Positions 23,331 through 31,233 of a stretch of 33,704 bases of DNA are shown in pieces. The notes below the pieces were generated by a model. The model saw nothing but the letters and a program-made list of their open reading frames with translations. It ran no database searches and was not told the DNA's origin. The stretch is taken from assembly GCA_016783485.1 (NCBI GenBank), contig JADHWM010000018.1:1-33704 (forward strand), in the 5' to 3' direction. Origin of the DNA: Candidatus Bathyarchaeota archaeon. Lineage in GTDB: Archaea > Thermoproteota > Bathyarchaeia > TCS64. Made by a program: the position numbers and the translations under genes. How positions within the stretch are numbered: the first letter of the stretch is position 1; each line of letters opens with the position of its first letter.

Positions 23331-24925
23331 CCACCCCACAGCCTTGGACCAGCCTCTACAGACCCATAAAGAGAGAGGATTTTGTAGGCAACAAGCAGGC
23401 GGTCGAGGAGCTGGAGAAATGGATAAGAAGCTGGCGGAAGAAACCGCCAAAGAAACGAGCCGCCTTCCTGTACGGCCCACCGGGCATCGGCAAGACTTCC
23501 GTCGCCCAGGTCTTGGCGAGAGAGCACGACTACAGGCTAGTGGAGATAAACGCGAGCGACACCAGGAATAAGGGAAGCATCGAGGAGACCCTCGGGAAGG
23601 CCGTCAAGCAGAATGTCACGCTTTTTGGGCAGAAGCGGATGGTCCTTTTGGACGAGATGGATGGTCTTAGTGGCCAGCAGGACAGGGGAGGAGTCTCTGC
23701 GGTCTCTAAGATCATCGACCAGACCACGAACCCGATGATCCTCATAGCGAACACGATTGAGGAGAATATGCAGGACAGGTTCAGGGCCATACTCAAGAAG
23801 GTTAAGAGCATCGAGTTCAAGCCCGTCAGCTCCGCTCAGATAGTCTCGAAACTCGAATACATTTCAGAGGACCAGGGCATACAGGTGCATCCAGATGTCC
23901 TCATGGAAATCGCCATGAAGAGCAACGGAGACCTCCGATCTGCCACCAACGACCTCGAGACTATAGCTAGCGGAAAGAAGACAGTCTCCCCGGACGACCT
24001 AGCGGTCATTGGTCAGAGGGACCGGCTGGACTCCACTCCTAACATACTCCACAAGATATTCACCTCGCATGACTTCCGTGAAGCCCGAAGGACGATCAAT
24101 CAAAGCATGATCAAATACGACGATCTTTACGAGTGGATATATGAGAACATCCCCATCGTCCTGGATGACCCATACGAGCGCCTTGAGGCACTGGGGGCAC
24201 TGTCTCGAGCGGACATTTACCAGAAGCGAGCCAAGACAAACGATTACAGGCTGCTCAAGTACTTCTTCGACCTCATGACGGGAGGCATCGCGTTCGCCAG
24301 GAAAAACAGCAAAGGTGAGGGATACAGGGATCAGCTCAATGCGGCGATCATGGGTGCTGGGCTCACTCCGAGCCTGATAAGCACGATCAATGTCCCTGAG
24401 GGGATCATGGTCAAGCCAAACCGTTGGCTTGGCAAGGAAATATGGGCGAAGCTCAACACCGGCCTTCGTGGACTGGGAGCCAGATGGGTTTACGGCAAGA
24501 ACGTCTGGATCCTACCTTATTATCGAGAACCCCAAGCCAAGTGGCGTTTCATTCACACATACCACGCCAGGAGACGCATGAATAGCGTCACGAGGCAGCT
24601 CGCCGCCAAGACCCATACATCTTCAGCCAAGGCGCGACACGAGATACTGCCCCTCCTCAAACAAATGATACGGAACAACGAGGCGGTATACGACGATCTC
24701 TCCACATGGATGCTTGAGACCCCGGATAAGAAGCTCGGCCATCTGAGATACATGTCCTTCGCCAAGAAGCCAAGTGACTTCGTGAGCCTCGAGAATTACT
24801 CCGAATACAAGCAACGTGAGATGAAGAAGATGATCGACAATATTACGAAGGAGACCGAGACCGACCTCAGTAACATCGAGAGATGGCTTAACGATGAGAA
24901 GAAGAATGCCAAATGGAATATGTGA
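23327..24925 (+). CDS. rfcL: Replication factor C large subunit with collar-region insertion
   Basis: RfcL (532 residues) is the large clamp-loader subunit. The AAA+ part is normal: PWTSLYRPI, Walker A GPPGIGKTS (50-58), EINASDTRNKG, and Walker B VLLDEMDGL (106-114). The C-terminal collar domain is recognised by QLAAKTHTSSAKARHEILP (about 424-442). Between residue about 330 and 398 lies extra sequence not expected in RfcL, with the patterned stretch NRWLGKEIW...LRGLGARWV followed by GKNVWIL. The C-terminus ends in a charged helix (SNIERWLNDEKKNAKW) without a recognisable QxxLxxFF PCNA-interaction motif. GTG start, translationally coupled to rfcS. Confidence 0.95.
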   Translation: MTTPQPWTSLYRPIKREDFVGNKQAVEELEKWIRSWRKKPPKKRAAFLYGPPGIGKTSVAQVLAREHDYRLVEINASDTRNKGSIEETLGKAVKQNVTLFGQKRMVLLDEMDGLSGQQDRGGVSAVSKIIDQTTNPMILIANTIEENMQDRFRAILKKVKSIEFKPVSSAQIVSKLEYISEDQGIQVHPDVLMEIAMKSNGDLRSATNDLETIASGKKTVSPDDLAVIGQRDRLDSTPNILHKIFTSHDFREARRTINQSMIKYDDLYEWIYENIPIVLDDPYERLEALGALSRADIYQKRAKTNDYRLLKYFFDLMTGGIAFARKNSKGEGYRDQLNAAIMGAGLTPSLISTINVPEGIMVKPNRWLGKEIWAKLNTGLRGLGARWVYGKNVWILPYYREPQAKWRFIHTYHARRRMNSVTRQLAAKTHTSSAKARHEILPLLKQMIRNNEAVYDDLSTWMLETPDKKLGHLRYMSFAKKPSDFVSLENYSEYKQREMKKMIDNITKETETDLSNIERWLNDEKKNAKWNM

Positions 24926-25007
24926 GGCGAATTCAATTCCATGCTTTTATTAAACTAACCTTCTGAGGTTCAACCAACGGATTCACTAAACGAAGATGAC
25001 AACGATT

Positions 25008-25619
25008 TTACTCTTCTTTCTTGCTGAGGCTGAAATAAAGTTCGTCGTACTCCTCCTTGACCTCAGCCAACCTCCCATCGAGTTGAGCCACGAGCTCGGC
25101 TATCTCTCCATGGGATTCCCGGGCGTTTTTCACTAGATCGCCCAGGTGCATCATCTTCGCGGGGGTCATGGGAGGCCGATCGGTCTGCTGGTTCTCCCTC
25201 AGCTCCAGAATAGTCTGGATGATCTCGGAGGGATCCTCCCGGATGGCCCTGCAGAGGGAGGTGAACTCCGCGATCTCCTCAAGGGCCTTCCTCAGCTCAT
25301 CTATTGAGGCTCTGGCGGTCCCTTCCTCGGCGCCCTCCTGGGTGAGGGATTCCTTGAAGATGTCGAGGCGCTCGAAGATGCCTGTTACTCTTCGCTGGAT
25401 TGTGGGGACTTTTTCGGGCTTAAGGATGGTGAGGTATTCCCGGAGCTCCTTGATGAGCTCCCTGACGACGGTGATCCTCTCTCCGGTCTCTTCCCATACC
25501 TTCTCCGGGGGGATCCGGTCAACCACGGTTCCTGTCGTGATGTCGATGGCTAGTTCCCGAACAATTGATTCGAGTTCGTTGACCCTTCCTTCGAAACGCT
25601 CCAGCATCCCCAGTCCCAT
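25008..25619 (-). CDS. Coiled-coil protein of unknown function
   Basis: This 203-residue acidic, almost entirely helical protein has heptad-like hydrophobic spacing over most of its length (about 5-35, 45-80, 105-150, 165-200). There are no membrane segments and no catalytic motif that I recognise. It may be a structural or SMC-like accessory protein, but this is only a composition-based guess. The ATG at 25619 has a TATA-like TTTAAA at 25643-25648, about 25 nt upstream. The gene is convergent with rfcL and separated from it by about 80 bp. Confidence 0.72.
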   Translation of the reverse strand: MGLGMLERFEGRVNELESIVRELAIDITTGTVVDRIPPEKVWEETGERITVVRELIKELREYLTILKPEKVPTIQRRVTGIFERLDIFKESLTQEGAEEGTARASIDELRKALEEIAEFTSLCRAIREDPSEIIQTILELRENQQTDRPPMTPAKMMHLGDLVKNARESHGEIAELVAQLDGRLAEVKEEYDELYFSLSKKEE

Positions 25620-25642
25620 TTGACCCTGAACGCCTTCCTCGT

Positions 25643-25674
25643 TTAAAGACCTTTTCAGGTATCCATGAAAAGGT
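25643..25674 (-). promoter_or_regulatory. TATA box abutted by a perfect 9-bp inverted repeat
   Basis: ACCTTTTCA (25649-25657) and TGAAAAGGT (25666-25674) form a perfect inverted repeat with an 8-nt centre. On the minus strand it lies immediately upstream of TTTAAA (25643-25648), where a BRE or an operator would sit, and about 30 nt before the coiled-coil gene. Confidence 0.35.
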
Positions 25675-25831
25675 GTCCGTCAATAGATGTCGGAGGATGT
25701 GATGTGCCAGTCGTCATGTAATAGGTCTCCACTCTCGACTTTTGATGCTCGTCCACGAGATCTATTTACCCTAATGGATTTGAATATCATCGTGTATCGG
25801 GGATCTGACTCGCGCGCACGGTAATAACCCA
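25675..25831. other. Intergenic spacer without recognised feature
   Basis: This is the rest of the roughly 210-bp gap between the coiled-coil gene and endA, both on the minus strand. I looked for tRNA arms, C/D box pairs and small frames and found nothing convincing. Confidence 0.4.
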
Positions 25832-26395
25832 TCAGGGTCGCCACCATTTGAAGCTCAGGAATCTGATCTCGCCTGAGTCTACCATCGCGATGATGAACGT
25901 CTTCCTGACACTGGTTGCGAGTCGACCTGCTTCGACGATCTCCGCCGCTGTGAGCCCTTCCCCTGAGACTTTAACTTTGATGATGTAAGGAGCATGATCA
26001 AGCCCCGGACCCTTCTCGTATACCGCAAAGTCGCAGCCGTATTTGATCCCGGGGGTGACAATGAGCCCTCTCTCCCTCAAGTCCCTGTATATCTGATACT
26101 TCTCTTCAAAGCCCTCGAGCATCCCAGATGCAGAGTCTCTGAGTTCCTCGAGGCCTACTTCGTTTTCTCCCTCCCCGGAATAGACACTTATCATCTCCTT
26201 CTCAAGAAGGTAGATCCCCTCGATTGGATCAAGAATGAGGGGCGCCTCAAAGTCCTCCTTCGGTTTAGGTATCCCAAGGGGTTTACCGTAAAAACCAGTG
26301 GCGTAGAGCCTCCGGCTCTCCCTTGGGGACCAGACGACCAGGCGGCCGTCCTTGAGGGCCTCTACTCTGGCGAGGAGGCCGTTCTGGGAGTCCAT
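25832..26395 (-). CDS. endA: tRNA-splicing endonuclease EndA
   Basis: EndA cuts bulge-helix-bulge motifs in precursor tRNA and rRNA, leaving the ends that RtcB joins. From the chosen ATG at 26395 it has 187 residues, the size of single-domain archaeal subunits. The catalytic triad is visible as Tyr119 (GIKYGCDF), His134 (LDHAPYIIKV) and Lys165 (SVRKTFIIA), preceded by the conserved YRDLRERG. The frame is open to 26443, but ATG 26395 lies 1 bp after the stop of the upstream PhoU-like gene and gives the usual N-terminus. The two genes are therefore likely translationally coupled. Confidence 0.93.
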   Translation of the reverse strand: MDSQNGLLARVEALKDGRLVVWSPRESRRLYATGFYGKPLGIPKPKEDFEAPLILDPIEGIYLLEKEMISVYSGEGENEVGLEELRDSASGMLEGFEEKYQIYRDLRERGLIVTPGIKYGCDFAVYEKGPGLDHAPYIIKVKVSGEGLTAAEIVEAGRLATSVRKTFIIAMVDSGEIRFLSFKWWRP

Positions 26396-26396
26396 C

Positions 26397-27059
26397 TCAG
26401 AGGGCGAGGATTCTGATGAGGTCAGCCTCCTCGACGGCGGCATCGACCATCTCCTCGAGCTTCATGGAGACGTCCCGGAGGGTGAGGATGAGGGGCAGCT
26501 CCCCCTTACTCGTGATGATTGAGAGATCGAGGCGCCGATAGAGGACATCCACTTTCCGTTCCAGTTCGTCCAACTCCCCGGCTAGGGCGAGGGATCGCTC
26601 GGAGTTGAACCCGATGCTGATGAGGCTCTCCCTGAGCTTGACGAGGGCGTCGAAGGCGGCGTCAGCCATGTCCGCGAGGCCTACGCCGATCTGGGAGGGG
26701 ATCTTCCAGTTCTTCTCCCCGATGTTCTCAAGGCGGACCCCCACCGACTCAGCGTGGTCGATAACCTCGGACTGCTTGGTGATGAGACGGTAGAGGTCTT
26801 CCCGATTGAATATAAGAGTCCCCGAGGAGTGGAGCTCCTCCATGATGCGCCGTTTGATTTCTATTGCCTCAGATCGGATTTTCTGGACCTCGTCGATCCT
26901 CTCCTGCATGCCCCCGTGCTCGTGTTTCACTAGGTTGTCGATCATCACGAGGACCCTGCGGTAGATCTCGACGACTAGCCTAGCGTGGTCCTGGCACATC
27001 ATAAGGATATTCCGGAGTGCCCTATCCTCTCTTTCGACTGGGAAAACCAAGTATTGCAC
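26397..27059 (-). CDS. DUF47/PhoU-like protein
   Basis: This 220-residue all-helical protein of the PhoU-related DUF47 type is usually a regulator or partner of Pit-type phosphate transporters. The family pattern of paired three-helix bundles and acidic metal-binding helices is seen, for example YRRVLVMIDNLVKHEHGG, VIDHAESVGVRLENIG, and DELERKVDVLYRRLDL near the end. No phosphate transporter gene is adjacent. Instead it is directly coupled to endA (1-bp gap). GTG start, with a TATA-like AGATAATATATC at 27069-27080, implying a short leader. Confidence 0.85.
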   Translation of the reverse strand: MQYLVFPVEREDRALRNILMMCQDHARLVVEIYRRVLVMIDNLVKHEHGGMQERIDEVQKIRSEAIEIKRRIMEELHSSGTLIFNREDLYRLITKQSEVIDHAESVGVRLENIGEKNWKIPSQIGVGLADMADAAFDALVKLRESLISIGFNSERSLALAGELDELERKVDVLYRRLDLSIITSKGELPLILTLRDVSMKLEEMVDAAVEEADLIRILAL

Positions 27060-27068
27060 CTGAAAGAC

Positions 27069-27080
27069 GATATATTATCT
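27069..27080 (-). promoter_or_regulatory. Probable TATA box of the DUF47-endA operon
   Basis: The minus-strand sequence AGATAATATATC lies 10-21 nt upstream of the GTG start at 27059. That is closer than ideal, so the start of transcription is uncertain. Confidence 0.35.
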
Positions 27081-27181
27081 AATTCTCACATGGATTATTA
27101 AGCGTTAAAGATCGGCCTCCCTGTTTTCTGAGAATAGTGATATGTGCGAGTGGGTTTACGGGGGATTTCTCCCTTTCAGGG

Positions 27182-27400
27182 TCATTCACGCTTTTTTTTG
27201 CTGCTGGTCCACCAGTCCAGGTAGTCGCTATGGCGTCGTCGCCTCCGGTCTTCGTCGTCCTCCGGCCTCTCGAAGCGACGGTCCTGGGCTTCGGATAGCT
27301 GGGCCTCGGTGAACATTGTGCCGCAGCTCTTACAGCTGTGCATCCTGATCTTCCGGTCCCAGACAAGTTCGCCACCGCAATCAGTACAGTATGAAGGCAT
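27182..27400 (-). CDS. Small zinc-ribbon protein
   Basis: This 72-residue protein has an N-terminal zinc ribbon made of C-T-D-C-G (residues 5-9) and C-K-S-C-G (23-27). A highly charged, arginine-rich tail (about 38-72) follows. Archaeal proteins of this build often bind nucleic acid or act as transcription or ribosome accessory factors, but the specific role is unknown. It follows the malic enzyme gene by about 58 bp on the same strand. Only 4-bp stem hairpins are seen downstream. Confidence 0.8.
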   Translation of the reverse strand: MPSYCTDCGGELVWDRKIRMHSCKSCGTMFTEAQLSEAQDRRFERPEDDEDRRRRRHSDYLDWWTSSKKKRE

Positions 27401-27458
27401 ATTGTCCGAACTGATTTGAGAAGGGAAGGATAAAAAGATTAGTGCCCGAGCGCCGAAA

Positions 27459-28799
27459 TCAGGCGGGTTCGGGGGGAGGGGCTTCGATGAGCCCCTGCTT
27501 CATGAGCAACTCGACGATCTTCTGGGTCCTCCCGATGATGTAGTCGGCGTGCTCGTAGAGCTCCTGCTTGCTCAGCTTCTTCCTTGCGAGGCCCTGCTCG
27601 ATGGCCTTGAGGCCCGTCTCCACCGCCTGGCGGGGGTAGATCTCCCACTCGCTCATGGTGGGGATGATGTATTCTTCGCTAAGCCCCTTGTCCTCGGCGT
27701 ACTTTGCCAGCTCAGTGGCCGAGGCGATGCACATTTCGTCAGAGATGGTCTTGGCCCTGACGTCGAGGGCGCCTCGGAATATGGCGGGGAAGACGAGACT
27801 ATTGTTCACTTGGTTGGGGAAGTCGCTGCGTCCCGTGGCGACGATCTTAGCACCAGCTTCCTTGGCCTCCCATGGCCAGATCTCAGGGATGGGGTTGGCG
27901 CATGCGAAGACGATGGCGTCGTCCGCCATCACCGAGACCTCTTCTGGCTTGATGATCCCCGGACCCGGTCTGGAGGCGGCGATGACGATGTCGCTTCCCT
28001 TCATCGCATCCTTGTTGCCTCCCTCGACCATATCGGGGTTCGTCTTAAGAGCTAGATCCCACTTGTAAGTACCCTTCAAGTCCTCCCTGTTCTGGTGGAG
28101 GGCCCCTCGACTGTCCACCATGATTATGTTCTTAGGATCTACGCCTGCGGACTCGAGGACGTAGAAGGTCCTGGTGTTGGCGGATCCACTGCCGATTATG
28201 GTGAACTTTGCCTCATTCATCTTCTTGCCGACGACCTTCAGGGCGTTGATCACCCCCGCCAAGATCACGGCGGCGGTACCCTGCTGGTCGTCGTGCCAGA
28301 CGGGGATGGGCATCTCCTTCCTGAGGGTATCTAGGATGTGGAAGCACTTGGGCTTTGAAAAGTCCTCGAGATTGATCCCGCCAAAGGTGGGCTCCATCCA
28401 CTTGACGGCCTGGATGATCTCCTCGGGGTCCTTCGTGGCGAGACAGATGGGGAAGGCGTCAACTCCCCCGAGGTACTTGAATATGAGGGCTTTGCCCTCC
28501 ATTACGGGCATCCCCGCCTGCCCCCCGATGTCCCCGAGCCCGAGGACCCGGGTCCCGTCGGAGACCACACCGACGTAGTTCCACTTGCTCGTCTGCTCGA
28601 AGGCCTGATCTATGTCCTTCTCGATGTCCCGGCAGGACTGGGCGACTCCCGGGGTGTACCAGATGGAGAAGTCTTGGAGGCTCCTGATGGCGCATTTTGG
28701 CATCACCTCGACCTTCCCCCTGTAGAACGCATGGTAGGGGGGGGCGATCTTGCTCCACTTGGAGGCCTTTGCGAGAAGATCTTCCTTTTTGACGTTCAT
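27459..28799 (-). CDS. NAD(P)-dependent malic enzyme
   Basis: This 446-residue malic enzyme interconverts malate with pyruvate and CO2. The catalytic tyrosine lies in IWYTPGVA (about 48) and the lysine in MEGKALIFKYLGG (about 103). Metal ligands are in GGINLEDF (about 145-146) and WHDDQQGTA (about 170). The nucleotide-binding loop is GSGSANTR (203-210), a variant of the usual GAGAAG. It is the short form without a phosphotransacetylase domain. An upstream in-frame extension to 29033 overlaps hdrA and is rejected. ATG 28799 has GGGGGAGAG and a TATA-like TTTTATATGC (28831-28840). It lies 62 bp downstream of hdrA, so it may have its own promoter within the cluster. Confidence 0.93.
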   Translation of the reverse strand: MNVKKEDLLAKASKWSKIAPPYHAFYRGKVEVMPKCAIRSLQDFSIWYTPGVAQSCRDIEKDIDQAFEQTSKWNYVGVVSDGTRVLGLGDIGGQAGMPVMEGKALIFKYLGGVDAFPICLATKDPEEIIQAVKWMEPTFGGINLEDFSKPKCFHILDTLRKEMPIPVWHDDQQGTAAVILAGVINALKVVGKKMNEAKFTIIGSGSANTRTFYVLESAGVDPKNIIMVDSRGALHQNREDLKGTYKWDLALKTNPDMVEGGNKDAMKGSDIVIAASRPGPGIIKPEEVSVMADDAIVFACANPIPEIWPWEAKEAGAKIVATGRSDFPNQVNNSLVFPAIFRGALDVRAKTISDEMCIASATELAKYAEDKGLSEEYIIPTMSEWEIYPRQAVETGLKAIEQGLARKKLSKQELYEHADYIIGRTQKIVELLMKQGLIEAPPPEPA

Positions 28800-28830
28800 A
28801 TGAGCATCTCTCCCCCAAACAACGACGAAT

Positions 28831-28840
28831 GCATATAAAA
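28831..28840 (-). promoter_or_regulatory. Probable TATA box of malic enzyme gene
   Basis: TTTTATATGC on the minus strand lies 31-41 nt before the ATG at 28799, with a purine-rich GGGGGAGAG between, suggesting a short-leader transcript separate from the hdr cluster. Confidence 0.5.
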
Positions 28841-28861
28841 GAACTATGAGGAGCCGCCGCT

Positions 28862-31231
28862 TTAGGCGAGTTTTTCCTTCAGGTTTTTCCTGACATCGTT
28901 CTCGAGGGGGCCCTCGTCCTCGATCATGCTGTGGAACGTCTGGAAGACCCTTTCTAGTTTCCTCCAGTCGGGGACGTAGACCCGGCTGAACCACATGCGG
29001 ACGCTGTCGATGTCGTAGTCCTCGAGCTCCCACTTGTAGTCGTCGGCTCTCTCCTCTGAGAGGATATGGGCGTTTCCGTATGGGCCCTCGTGCTCAGGGG
29101 CCTCGAGGAACATGATGCCATCAGCACCGTATGCGAATGCTGTGAGGAGGTGGTCGAGCTTGAGCCTCGCGAGGGACGGCAGGGGGATTATCCTGATGCT
29201 GCTCGGGTAGCTGAGCCTAGCCAGCCCGGCGAGGTCGATGGCGGTGTAGGCGACCTGTCTCTCGGCGAAGGCTAGGATCTTGATCTCGCTCTCCGAGGCT
29301 TCAAGGGTTCCCTTGATCTGGGCTTTGAGCTGGGCCTCGGTGAGGCCCTGCTGGTCAAGGACGTTGCGAGGGCAGGCGGGGATGCAGGCTCCACAGCCGG
29401 TGCACATTATCTCGTTGATCAGGGCCTTCCCGGCCTCGATGGTGATAGCTGACTCGGGGCAGGCCTCGACGCAGTCCCCGCAGGCGTCGCAGGGCTCCGG
29501 GTGGGCTAGGTAGGCCTTGTTGGGCTCGATGACCCGCTCTCCTGATAGGAAGTTGACCGCCTTCATGGCGGCTCCCTCGGCCTCGGCGGTGGTGGACTGG
29601 ATGTCCTTGGGGCCCACGACGGCCCCCGCAGCGAAGATTCCGTCCCGTTTAGTGGCCATGGGGTCGAGCTTCGGGTGGCGCTCTAGGATGAACTGGTCCT
29701 CGTCGACGGGCACCCTGAGCATCTCGGTGAGTTTTAGGGTCTCCTCGGAGGTCACAATCGGGGGGCAGAGGACAACGAGGTCCACGGGGTACTCGACCAT
29801 CCGGTCGATCATCATGTCCTCCCCCCGAATCAGGACCTGCTCCCCATGAGGTACTATCTCGGTCACCTTGCCCTTCAAGAACATGGCGCCCTTCTCCTGG
29901 GTGGTTCTGTAGAACTCCTCGTACCTGCGACCGGGGGCTCTCATGTCGATGTAGTGGATCCAGACGTCGATTCCCCGGTCCCTGAGGAGCTGGGTCTGCT
30001 TCAGGGCGTATAGGCAGCAGACTCGGCTGCAGTAGGCTTTTCCCACCTCGGTGTCCCTCGAGCCGGCGCAAAGGACGAAGGTGACACTCTTCGCCTCTCT
30101 CCCCGTCTCCGGAACGACGACCATGCTGCCGGTGGGACCGTTTACGTCGAGGATGCGCTCCATCTCGAGGCTCGTCACGACGTTGGGGTACTTTCCGTAG
30201 CCGTAGTTGGCGAGGCTCCCGATATCGTAGAGCTCGAAGCCCGTGGCCATGACGATGGCACCCACGTTGAGCTCCAGCTCGGAGCCCTGGTCGAAGGGGT
30301 CGATGCACTTCCGGGGGCAGATCTCCGAGCACTTTAAGCACTTGGTGCAGGCGTCGAAGTCGATGGTGTATACGCTGGGGACTGCCTGGGGGAAGGGCAT
30401 ATAGACCGCCTTCCGGGTGCTCAGACCCTCGTTGAACTCATCGGGAACCTCCACGGGGCAGACCCTAACGCAGGCCCCGCAGCTGATGCACTCCTCCACG
30501 TTGACGCCCCTCCGCTTGAGCCTCACCTTGACCTTGAAATCCCCTGGAACCCCCGTGACCTCCGAGACCTCGGCGTAGGTGATGAGGTTGATGTTCCTGT
30601 TCCTGTTGACCTGAGCCATTTTTGGGGTGAGGATGCACTGGCTGCAGTCCAGGGTGGGAAAGACCTTGGGAAACTGTATCATGTGTCCCCCGATGCTGGC
30701 GTTCTTCTCGACGAGATGGACCTTGAGGCCGCTCTCAGCCATCCGGAGGCTCGTGGTGATCCCGGCGACCCCGCCCCCGATGACCAGAACCTCCCCAACG
30801 ACATCCATGCTCTTGGACTCGAGGGCCACCGATTCCTTGACCCTGGAGATGGCTCCCCGGATGAGGTCGAGGGCTTTGCGGGTAGCTCCCTCGTGGTCGT
30901 CCTTGTGGACCCAGCTGCACTGCTCCCGAATGTTCACTATCTCCAAAAGGGCCGGGTTGAGGCCAGCTTCCTCGAGGCCCTCCTTGAAGGTCTCCCAGTG
31001 CATATTGGGGGTGCAGCAAGCGAGGATGACCCTGTCGAGGTTCCTCTTCTCCACCATGTCTTTGATGTTCTCGACGGAGGGGCTCGAGCAGAGGTAGAGC
31101 TCCTCCCTGACGTAGGCGACTTCGCCCCTCAGGCTCTTGGCTACGCTGGGGACCTCCACGACGTCCCCTATGTTTCCTCCACACTCGCAGACCCAGACGC
31201 CTATCCTAAGGTCTTTTCCCATCAGTATCAC
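28862..31231 (-). CDS. hdrA: HdrA-like flavoprotein fused to a cysteine-less MvhD-like domain
   Basis: This 789-residue HdrA-family electron-transfer flavoprotein is probably the FAD bifurcation module of the cluster. An N-terminal cysteine region (Cys15, Cys17, Cys48, Cys72-73, Cys105) is followed by the FAD Rossmann motif VIGGGVAGI (150-158) and HdrA signatures LDCSQCIL (194-201) and CSRVCCLYALKQTQ (401-414). Four ferredoxin motifs occur at 248-258, 295-305, 581-591 and 610-620. Residues about 650-770 align with MvhD (AIDLAGLARLSYP, GADGIMFL), but every cysteine of the MvhD [2Fe-2S] site is replaced. The start is GTG 31231 or ATG 31222. The gene starts 2 bp after the SdhA-like gene. Confidence 0.93.
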   Translation of the reverse strand: MILMGKDLRIGVWVCECGGNIGDVVEVPSVAKSLRGEVAYVREELYLCSSPSVENIKDMVEKRNLDRVILACCTPNMHWETFKEGLEEAGLNPALLEIVNIREQCSWVHKDDHEGATRKALDLIRGAISRVKESVALESKSMDVVGEVLVIGGGVAGITTSLRMAESGLKVHLVEKNASIGGHMIQFPKVFPTLDCSQCILTPKMAQVNRNRNINLITYAEVSEVTGVPGDFKVKVRLKRRGVNVEECISCGACVRVCPVEVPDEFNEGLSTRKAVYMPFPQAVPSVYTIDFDACTKCLKCSEICPRKCIDPFDQGSELELNVGAIVMATGFELYDIGSLANYGYGKYPNVVTSLEMERILDVNGPTGSMVVVPETGREAKSVTFVLCAGSRDTEVGKAYCSRVCCLYALKQTQLLRDRGIDVWIHYIDMRAPGRRYEEFYRTTQEKGAMFLKGKVTEIVPHGEQVLIRGEDMMIDRMVEYPVDLVVLCPPIVTSEETLKLTEMLRVPVDEDQFILERHPKLDPMATKRDGIFAAGAVVGPKDIQSTTAEAEGAAMKAVNFLSGERVIEPNKAYLAHPEPCDACGDCVEACPESAITIEAGKALINEIMCTGCGACIPACPRNVLDQQGLTEAQLKAQIKGTLEASESEIKILAFAERQVAYTAIDLAGLARLSYPSSIRIIPLPSLARLKLDHLLTAFAYGADGIMFLEAPEHEGPYGNAHILSEERADDYKWELEDYDIDSVRMWFSRVYVPDWRKLERVFQTFHSMIEDEGPLENDVRKNLKEKLA

Positions 31232-31233
31232 GT

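Noticed and set aside
25675-25831. Possible C/D box RNA or tRNA in the spacer
   Set aside because: GTGATG and GATGAT strings are present, but no properly paired C and D boxes, terminal stem or cloverleaf could be built.
27162-27173. GGGA-GAAA-TCCC hairpin after the zinc-ribbon stop (minus strand)
   Set aside because: It has a GNRA-type loop but only a 4-bp stem and no following T run, so it is too weak to call a terminator.
27079-27375. Minus-strand frame of 98 codons overlapping the zinc-ribbon gene
   Set aside because: It is out of frame with the zinc-ribbon protein, whose paired cysteines are clear, and it extends into spacer sequence.
28800-29033. N-terminal extension of malic enzyme into hdrA
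   Set aside because: The extra 78 codons overlap hdrA and lack family similarity. ATG 28799 has a Shine-Dalgarno and a TATA box and gives the normal N-terminus.
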